6,296 nt of DNA, from positions 1 through 6,296 of the forward strand of contig JAUHZM010000185.1 in NCBI GenBank assembly GCA_030426005.1, given 5' to 3'. This document shows, piece by piece, positions 5,579 through 6,296 of the stretch; position 1 is the stretch's first letter, and every line of letters starts with the position of its first letter. The translations under genes were made by a program, and so were the position numbers. Under the pieces are notes generated by a model, which saw only the letters and a list, made by a program, of their open reading frames with translations, was not told the DNA's origin and made no database searches. This DNA is from Gammaproteobacteria bacterium. GTDB taxonomy: Bacteria > Pseudomonadota > Gammaproteobacteria > Arenicellales > Arenicellaceae.

Positions 5579-6205
5579 GTGAACAATCTGCCAGTCGTCA
5601 GTATGTTACTGGGTAATCAACAGGTTGTACCTGTTGTGGTGATCGAAGATGAGACTCAGGCGCATGGCCTTGCCAGTGCCTTGTTAGCCGGTGGCGTGAA
5701 CGTGATTGAGATCACTTTACGCAATGAGTACGGTATTAAAGCCATTGAGCTGATCAAGCAATCCTACCCCGAGATGGTGGTGTTGGCCGGTACAGTGAAT
5801 TCGGCCGCCCAAATGGCCGCCGTGGTGAAAGCCGGTGTTGATGGTATTATCAGTCCGGGTTTGACCCGTAAGCTGGTGGAGACAGCACAGGAACTCGGTG
5901 TTCCGTATTTGCCTGGCGTGGCCAGTGCCTCCGAAGTGCTGTTGGCCATTGAGTATGGTTTAACTGAATGTAAATTATTCCCGGCCACGGTGGTTGGGGG
6001 TATTGGTGCATTGAAAGCGTTTAATGGCCCGTTTCCGAAGATACGATTCTGCCCAACCGGTGGGGTCAGCGAGTCGAACTACCGTGATTTTCTTGCCCTA
6101 CCAAATGTGATGTGTGTTGGCGGCAGTTGGCTGGCACCGACCGATTTGGTGCGTAAGGGTGACTGGGCAGCCATTACCGAATTGTGTAAAGCGGTCACTG
6201 CGTAA
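5579..6205 (+). CDS. eda: KDPG aldolase (2-dehydro-3-deoxyphosphogluconate aldolase)
   Basis: Class I aldolase that cleaves KDPG to pyruvate and glyceraldehyde-3-phosphate, the last Entner-Doudoroff step; enzymes of this family often also accept 4-hydroxy-2-oxoglutarate. From GTG 5579 the product has 208 residues (E. coli Eda, 213). Motifs: VVPVVVI (16-22); VIEITLR (42-48) with Glu44, equivalent to catalytic Glu45; AGTVN; ISPGL; Schiff-base Lys132 in CKLFPA; CPTGGVSESNYRDF from 158; and CVGGSWLAP. The residue after FPA is Thr, where E. coli has Glu. An in-frame ATG at 5531 overlaps the edd stop as ATGA and adds 16 residues (224 in all) that look unconserved. I prefer GTG 5579 because GAAGGAG (5564-5570) lies 8 nt upstream and the alignment begins there. 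The function is certain; the start is not. Confidence 0.96.
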   Translation: MNNLPVVSMLLGNQQVVPVVVIEDETQAHGLASALLAGGVNVIEITLRNEYGIKAIELIKQSYPEMVVLAGTVNSAAQMAAVVKAGVDGIISPGLTRKLVETAQELGVPYLPGVASASEVLLAIEYGLTECKLFPATVVGGIGALKAFNGPFPKIRFCPTGGVSESNYRDFLALPNVMCVGGSWLAPTDLVRKGDWAAITELCKAVTA

Positions 6206-6222
6206 GCCAAAACAATTCAGAT

Positions 6223-6296
6223 TCAGTCTTGTATTTTGACCTTCAGCGCCCCATTGATAGAGTAGGTGCGCTGTTGGGAAACGGCGCTTAACGACA
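6223..6296 (-). CDS. Possible C-terminal end of an unidentified convergent gene (truncated by window)
   Basis: On the minus strand, one frame is open from the window edge to a TGA (complement of 6223-6225) and gives 23 residues ending RTYSINGALKVKIQD. The composition looks protein-like and G/C-rich at third positions, but a 23-codon open stretch arises by chance often. If real, the gene converges on eda with only 17 bases between the stop codons. I do not recognise the family. Confidence 0.3.
   Translation of the reverse strand, partial: SLSAVSQQRTYSINGALKVKIQD
6236..6263 (+). promoter_or_regulatory. Weak candidate rightward promoter downstream of eda
   Basis: TTGACC (6236-6241) is followed after 16 bases by TAGAGT (6258-6263), with TGA just before it as an extended -10. 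It could serve a gene beyond the window. It competes with the alternative that this stretch is the end of a leftward gene. Confidence 0.2.

Overview
The window holds core sugar catabolism from what is most likely a marine-type gammaproteobacterium. The protein motifs are close to those of gammaproteobacterial enzymes, base composition is near 50% GC, and two near-consensus HexR-type operators of the Shewanella/Vibrio form (TGTAAT-N3-ATTACA) are present. The genus cannot be named from the sequence alone.

Layout, left to right: (1) positions 3-104 carry the last 33 codons of a rightward membrane protein, probably a FucP/GluP-type MFS sugar transporter. (2) A strong hairpin at 124-161, with T-runs usable on both strands, separates it from a convergent gene. 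(3) glk (glucokinase) runs leftward, 1153 to 182. (4) A 366-base divergent intergenic region (1154-1519) contains two HexR-like palindromes 51 bp apart, centre to centre. Between them lies a good sigma70 promoter (TTGAAA-N17-TAAAAT) pointing at zwf, and possibly an overlapping promoter pointing at glk. (5) zwf-pgl-edd-eda run rightward as a tight operon (1520-6205), with junctions of 1, 18 and about 44 nt (or a 4-nt overlap, depending on the eda start). (6) The last 91 bases hold no complete gene. They contain either the tail of a convergent leftward gene or a weak rightward promoter.

Together the genes form one module. Sugar enters through the transporter, Glk makes glucose-6-phosphate, Zwf oxidises it to 6-phosphogluconolactone, Pgl hydrolyses this to 6-phosphogluconate, Edd dehydrates it to KDPG, and Eda cleaves KDPG to pyruvate plus glyceraldehyde-3-phosphate. 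This is the complete Entner-Doudoroff route, with the operon in reaction order. HexR, whose known effector is KDPG, is not encoded in the window.

I found no evidence of a novel system, mobile element, CRISPR array or RNA gene. The points most worth a second look are the paired operator architecture in the divergent region, a Glu at the NADP-discriminating position of Zwf, and a few start-codon and translation-signal questions.
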